DNA of 64,000 nt from Neoarius graeffei (Eukaryota; Chordata; Actinopteri; Siluriformes; Ariidae), in NCBI RefSeq assembly GCF_027579695.1, contig NC_083571.1, positions 87,904,888 through 87,968,887 of the forward strand, given 5' to 3'. A model generated the notes under the pieces. That model had not been told where the DNA came from. It was given only the letters and a program-made list of their open reading frames with translations, and searched no databases. Made by a program: the position numbers and the translations under genes. Positions 58,977-64,000 of this stretch are shown piece by piece (positions within the stretch are counted from its first letter, which is position 1; every line of letters begins with the position of its first letter).

Positions 58977-59998
58977 AGTGCCATTCCACCATTGGATGTA
59001 TTCTTTGGCATAAAATACAATATATTTTGACAACATATATAAATGGTATCACTAGATAGAGAAATCTTTTAGCTTCAAAATGATATCTCATTATCTCTAG
59101 CCGCTTTATCCTTCTACAGGGTTGCAGGCAAGCTGGAGCCTATCCCAGCTGACTACGGGTGAAAGGCGGGGTACACCCTGGACAAGTCGCCAGGTCATCA
59201 CAGGGCTGACACATAGACACAGACAACCATTCACACTCACATTCACACCTACGGTCAATTTAGAGTCACCAGTTAACCTAACCTGCATGTCTTTGGACTG
59301 TGGGGGAAACCAGAGCACCCGGAGGAAACCCACGCGGACACGGGGAGAACATGCAAACTCCACACAGAAAGGCCCTCGCCGGCCCCGGGGCTCGAACCCA
59401 GGACCTTCTTGCTGTGAGGCGACAGCGCTAACCACTACACCACCGTGCCGCCCCTCAAAATGATAGATCAAACATAATTTTTTGACAACGACAAGTATAT
59501 TAATTTTGCGACCAAAGTCACCTACCCTTTTAATTTCCGCGCGTGATGTCATCGGCAGGTTCCCCTTCTTGTGTACCATGTGACGTGGCACATATTATCA
59601 GCAATGGCGGATAGAACGCGATAAAAATAATACCAATAAATCTAGCTAATACCAATAAATCTAGCTAACTGAAAGATTAACTCAAAATTTTTCGCAATTT
59701 TTTTCTGGCCCCCATATACGAGGAGAAATTACTCTCTCACTTTGGGGGATTCCTGGTCTAAAAATAGACCGACACGTGGTACACAAGAAGGGGAACCTGC
59801 CGATGACTTCACGTTTCACTACCACGCGGAAATTAAAAGGGTAGGTGACTTTGGTCGCAAAATTAATATACTTGTCGTTGTCAAAAAATTATGTTTGATA
59901 TATCATTTTGAAGCTAAAAGATTTCTCTGTCTAGTCATGTTGTCATAAAATATATTGTATTTTATGCCAAAGAATACATCCAATGGTGGAATGGCACT
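58977..59998. mobile_element. TTAA-target element with ~250-bp terminal inverted repeats
   Basis: TTAA at 58973-58976 and 59999-60002. Termini AGTGCCATTCCACCATTGGA and its exact inverse, with arms continuing through AAAATACAATATATTTT, TTTTTTGACAACGACAAGTA and CTTCTTGTGTACCA. A V-SINE lies in the left arm. No coding. Confidence 0.9.
59086..59454 (-). mobile_element. V-SINE in left arm of the TTAA element
   Basis: Full-length reverse copy with the 11-bp target duplication TCAAAATGATA (59075-59085 and 59455-59465). Confidence 0.95.
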
Positions 59999-60538
59999 TT
60001 AAAGCTGTACTGCCTTTCATTTAAAAAAAAAAAAAAAGAATTTTCTCCAACACCCAGTTATTTTTGTTTAGTGGACTGAAAGCTACTGAATTCAAATCAC
60101 AGACGTCCAATTTTATTATTATTTTTAAAATAGAACAGCTAATGAATTTAGGGCCACATGGCCCTAAATTCTCTGCTATTTTTTCCTTCGTCTTCATCCA
60201 TCCATCTTCTACCGCTAAAACTCCCTCTTTACAATAACAGACCGGTTTAGCTTCTTCTTTAAGGTTTCATGTTGGTTGGCAAACCAACTTAAAGGTGCAT
60301 TACTGCCACCGACTGGGCTGGAGTGTGGAACAGAACAACCCTTATATTATTTTAGCTAATTCTGAATCTTTCAGAAATTTGATAATGTAACAATACATCT
60401 ACACTTGAAAAGTCAGGTCATCAAAAGTATTTTCCCCGACACCCAGTTATTTTTGTTTAGTGGACTGAACACTACTGAATTCGAATCACAGGCTTCCAAT
60501 TTTATTATTATTATTTTTAAAATAGAACAATTAATGAA

Positions 60539-60896
60539 AGGGTGGCATGGTGGTGTAGTGGTTAGCGATGTCGCCTCACAGCAAGAAGGTCTGGGTTCGA
60601 GCCCCGTGGCCGGCGAGGGCCTTTCTGTGCGGAGTTTGCATGTTCTCCCCGTGTCCGCGTGCATTTCCTCCGGGTGCTCCGGTTTCCCCCACAGTCCAAA
60701 GACATGCAGGTTAGGTTAACTGGTGACTCTAAATTGACCGTAGGTGTGAATGTGAATGGTTGTCTGTGTCTATGTGACCTGGCGACTTGTCCAGGGTGTA
60801 CCCCGCCTTTCGCCCGTAGTCAGCTGGGATAGGCTCCAGCTTGCCTGCGACCCTGTAGAACAGGCTAAAGCGGCTACAGATAATGAGATGAGATTG
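60539..60896 (+). mobile_element. V-SINE in the tandem array
   Basis: Full-length + copy with the 11-bp target duplication CAATTAATGAA (60528-60538 and 60897-60907). Confidence 0.95.
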
Positions 60897-61512
60897 CAAT
60901 TAATGAATTTAGGGCCGCATGGCCCTAAATTCTCTGCTATTTTTTCCTTCTTTGTTCTTCATCCATCCATCTTCTACCACTAAAACTCCCTCTTTACTAC
61001 AACAGACCAGTTTAGCATTTTCTTCTTCTTTAAGGTTTCATGTTGGTTGACAAATCAACTTAAAGGTGCATTACTGCCACCGACTGGGCTGGAGTGTGGA
61101 ACGGAACAACCCTTATATTATTTTAGCTAATTCTGAATCTTTCAGAAATTTGATAATGTAACAATACATCTGACTTTTCAAGTGTAGGTCATCAAAATAA
61201 TTTTCCCCGACACCCAGTTATTTTTGTTTAGTGGACTGAATGCTACTGAATTCGAATCACAGACTTCCAATTTTATTATTATTATTTTTCAAATAGAACA
61301 ATTAATGAATTTAGGGCCACGTGGCCCTAAATTCTCTGCTATTTTTTCCTTTTTTGTTCTCCATCCATCCATCCATCCATCCATCTTCTACCGCTAAAAC
61401 TCCCTCTTTACAATAACAGACCGGTTTAGCTTCTTCTTTAAGGTTTCATGTTGGTTGGCAAACCAACTTAAAGGTGCATTACTGCCACCAACTGGGCTGG
61501 AGTGTGCAACGA

Positions 61513-61717
61513 CAGAGGTGGAAAAACTGGATTGACAAAGTAAAAGTCCTGCTTAGGTTTTCCTTCTGCCTGTGCTCTCAACACAGATGATTTCACCAAT
61601 TAGCTCATCAACCTGGCTTAGGGGATGTGGTAATTAGGATCAGCTGGTTCACTGAATTGGCTGGAGCAAAAATGTGGCAGGGTTTTTACTTTCTGCACCC
61701 GGGTTTTTCCACCTCTG
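61513..61717. mobile_element. Small hAT-like MITE in the tandem array
   Basis: 205 bp. Termini CAGAGGTGGAAAAAC and inverse CAGAGGTGGAAAAAC. Flanks (TGCAACGA/GCAACAGA) are similar but not an exact 8-bp duplication. Confidence 0.75.
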
Positions 61718-62580
61718 GCAACAGAAGATATTGGGGGGACAACAACCCTTATATTATTTTAGTTAATTCTGAATCTTTCAGAAATTTGATAATGTAACAA
61801 TACATCTGACTTTTCAAGTGTAGGTCATCAAAATATTTTCCCCGACACCCAGTTATTTTTGTTTAGTGGACTGAACGCTACTGAATTCGAATCACAGACT
61901 TCCAATTTTATTATTATTTTTAAAATAGAACAGTTAATGAATTTAGGGCCACGTGGTCCTAAATTCTCCACTATTTTTTCCTGCTTCATTCTTTTTCATA
62001 CATCCATCTTCTACCTCTAAAGCTCTCTCTTTACTGCAACAGACCGGTTTAGTGTTTTCTTCTTCTTTAAGGTTTCATGTTGGTTGGCAAATCAACTTAA
62101 AGGTGCATTACCACCACCGACTGGGCTGGAGTGTGGAACGGAAGATATAAGGGAAGGCTGGGAAAAAAAACAACCCTTATATTATTTTAGCTAATTCTGA
62201 ATCTTTCAGAAATTTGATAATGTAACAATACATCTGACTTTTCAAGTGTAGGTCATAAAAAGAATTTTCCCCAACACCCAGTTATTTTTGTTTAGTGGAC
62301 TGAACGCTACTGAATTCGAATCACAGACTTCCAATTTTATTATTATTTTTAAAAAATCGATCAATTAATAAATTTAGGGCCACGTGGCCCTAAATTTTTC
62401 GCTATTTTTTCCTGCTTCGTTCTTCTTTTTTGTTTTATGTTGGTTGGCAAACCAACTTAAAGGTACATTACTGCCACTGACTGGGCTGGAGTGTGGAACA
62501 GAGCATATAAGGGAGGAAAAAAAAACCCAACCCTTATCATTTTAGCTAATTCTGAATCTTTCAGAAATTTGGTAATGTAA

Positions 62581-62885
62581 CGGTACATCTACTTGATGCT
62601 CTCCCTAATAAACCAGGCAAAGTGAAATTGTGATGATTAACCATTCTGAGAGATTTATAAAGCTCATTTCTCTCACGTTCATATTTCTTACAGTGAAGTA
62701 TTACATGCTCTACTGATTCCGGATGGCTACAGTATTCACAATTTCCGGTTGGGTGTTTGCCTATTTTGTTAAGAGAATAGTTAAGTCCTGTATGCCCAGT
62801 TCTTAAACGGGTGATCATGATGTCTTCTCTCCGACTCCTGCCCACTATCCTTCCAGTATTCGCCTGCTTTTCAGTGTAGTATATA
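62581..62885 (-). pseudogene. LINE C-terminal fragment (after RNase H)
   Basis: The reverse frame reads GRIVGRSRREDIMITRLRTG, HTGLNYSLNKIGKHPTGNCE, YCSHPESVEHVILHCKKYER, ERNELYKSL. RLR.GH..LN ....C..C...E.VEH.I..C..Y is the C-terminal zinc-knuckle tail found after RNase H in I/jockey-group LINEs. Only this 3' fragment is present. Confidence 0.7.
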
Positions 62886-63134
62886 GGGGTGTGCAAAAAT
62901 ATTGATACGACGATATATCGCGATACTTTGTCTTCCGATTCAATATCGATACTCAAAATTTGAATATCGATATTTTTTCAAATAATAAATCATGTTTCAG
63001 ACGGGTTGTAAATCCAGTACGACTTCCGCACCTCTGCTCCGCGAGGTGTCGTTGTGCCGCTCCCTCACTGCAAGGCACTCTTCATCTTCTCTTTTTTCCC
63101 TGGCGGTTGCAGTGAGGAAAAAAAACAAGCAAGC

Positions 63135-63434
63135 ATGGCTGTTAACGTAAACCTAGAGACGCCGCCGAACTTTAAGGCAGATGTTTGGAGGCACTTTGGA
63201 TTCCAAAGGAAAGGAGAAAAAAACAGTGAGCCGGACAAAGAGTATGCACTCTGCAAAACCTGTTTCGCTCCAATTAGATATTCAGGTAACACAACAAACT
63301 TGCGAACTTACTTAGCACGACGCCACCCCGACATGTTAGCTCAGCCGGAGCCGCTGAAACCCGACCCGAAGCAAACTACACTGGACAGCACCAAAGTCCT
63401 CCCGTCTACTTCAGTGATGTGTGACTTACTGTAA
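63135..63434 (+). pseudogene. BED-finger N-terminus of ZBED-like hAT transposase
   Basis: MAVNVNLETPPNFKADVWRH, FGFQRKGEKNSEPDKEYALC, KTCFAPIRYSGNTTNLRTYL, ARRHPDMLAQPEPLK, ending MCDLL-stop. VW..FGF ... C..C ... YSGNTTNLR..L...HP is a complete-looking BED finger with H to Y at the usual HL position. Translation stops about 100 residues in, where full ZBED transposases continue for several hundred. An internal deletion is likely. An in-frame ATG at 63054 is possible but the 63135 start matches the family. Confidence 0.7.
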
Positions 63435-64000
63435 CTGTGAACTTAATTTTGTCATTTAAGGCCAAAGGCAAGAAGCTGCACTTTATCTTGCATTTTCAAT
63501 TTTAGTGTGTGTGAGACACTGCATTTTATTTTGAGTATTTACTCGAAGTTCAGAAGAAACATGATTCACTGAGGTTTCAGTTCAGTTTCAGTGTTTGGAT
63601 GCTGACCCACACTGCACTTTGTTTCATAATTGTGCTCAGGGAGACTAAGATGCCCACTGCACTTTTCAATGTGTTTCAGACAGTGTGTTGTTCCTGCAAA
63701 ATAAGCACAAGTTAAATGTTCTCCGGTATATGTTCTCAAGTTTACAAAGAACAAATTGATATTAGTGTTAGCACTGAAATGTATGTGCAGTCTGCAGTGC
63801 AAGTTTTAAGTTTTCATAAAACAATTTGATTCTGCTTGTTAAGCAGCACTGATGTGTCCATGCTTACAGAAAAGTTGATAATACTAGCACAGAAATGGGA
63901 ATTTTCTGTATGTTGTAGTGAAGCAACTCTTGGTTTTGCCAGCAGTGGAATAGAGACAAATATATGTCTGGCAAGAGTGTGTAGTTATATATGTGAAATG
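63435..64000. other. Non-coding right edge
   Basis: Probable 3' non-coding part of the truncated ZBED element; nothing else recognised. Confidence 0.4.

Larger units (their letters stand above)
60003..62580. repeat. Tandem array of ~390-430-bp units derived from element Z terminus
   Basis: Units are marked by CACCCAGTTATTTTTGTTTA at about 60051, 60441, 61211, 61850 and 62276. Each carries the palindrome GGGCCACGTGGCCC (variants) and ends AACTTAAAGGTGCATTACTG, GACTGGGCTGGAGTGTG and CTGAATCTTTCAGAAATTTG. The unit start matches the terminal part of TTAA element Z (8.9 and 31.0 kb). A V-SINE and a small hAT-like MITE interrupt it. Confidence 0.85.
62886..64000 (+). mobile_element. hAT element, ZBED-type, 5' end (runs off window)
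   Basis: It begins GGGGTGTGCAAAAATATTGA with repeated ATCGATA/TATCGCGATA motifs (62890-62980), typical of a fish hAT terminus, followed by a BED-finger ORF. The right terminus is not seen. Confidence 0.6.

Noticed and set aside
27239-59591. Many open frames reading [18 protein letters not shown] or [13 protein letters not shown]-like peptides
   Set aside because: They are translations of the two strands of the V-SINE, not genes.
3207-60896. tRNA-like A and B boxes at the heads of 18 SINEs
   Set aside because: They are SINE promoters. They do not fold as complete tRNAs and are followed by the SINE middle and tail, so no tRNA gene is called.
1-64000. CRISPR arrays, operons, phage or bacterial defence systems
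   Set aside because: No direct-repeat/spacer pattern or prokaryotic gene organisation; all repeats are eukaryotic transposons or microsatellites.

Overview
This is eukaryotic DNA from a ray-finned (teleost) fish. It has no operons, ribosome-binding sites or compact coding. What it shows is split vertebrate genes with GT-AG introns buried in a very dense layer of fish transposable elements. Eighteen loci carry one tRNA-derived V-SINE/'Mermaid'-like SINE, and there are several Tc1-like families, hAT, Harbinger and TTAA-target elements and LINE pieces. The SINE type resembles those I know from catfish and relatives, but I cannot fix the species.

Three pieces of host gene can be supported. (1) The last three coding exons of DHCR24 (24-dehydrocholesterol reductase) lie on + at 7571-7768, 13315-13493 and 18357-18510. 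They join in phase, end at TAA and encode the C-terminal 176 residues; the upstream exons lie left of the window. (2) A complete 8-exon gene on - at 46089..28048 encodes a 322-residue protein with sperm-tail PG-rich motifs. I read it as CIMAP2/LEXM (C1orf177). All eight exons join in phase, and intron 4 is about 14.4 kb of transposons. DHCR24 and CIMAP2 converge tail to tail, as in the human 1p32 region. (3) A short exon on - at 47855-47916 looks like exon 1 of a proteasome beta-2-type subunit (PSMB7/PSMB10), with ATG and splice donor but no partner exons in view.

Layout: 1-7570 is DHCR24 intron 6 or flank, with a hAT 3' end, a decayed LINE split by a SINE, and a palindromic element. 7571-18510 holds the DHCR24 exons and TE-filled introns, including a Tc1-like element carrying a SINE and another repeat, a composite tRNA/5S retroposon and an integrase-type remnant. 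18511-28047 is the gene-gene interval, dominated by one Tc1-like element (21968-27890) stuffed with a LINE, another Tc1-like copy, a foldback element, SINEs and a BED-finger hAT. 28048-46089 is CIMAP2, whose intron 4 holds Penelope-like, LTR, Harbinger, hAT, THAP and Tc1 remnants and a SINE broken by Harbinger and hAT insertions with textbook target duplications. 46090-64000 is TE-rich, with the PSMB7-like exon, a Tc1 inside a SINE, a Myb-bearing Harbinger-like element, a long-TIR TTAA element, a tandem array at 60.0-62.6 kb and the start of a ZBED-type hAT.

I see no CRISPR, prokaryotic or phage system and no convincing functional tRNA or rRNA gene. The most unusual content is the nested architecture, the orphan proteasome exon, very long palindromes, and several little-described elements that keep short conserved ORFs. 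All family assignments are from reading and memory of the families; no database search was run.
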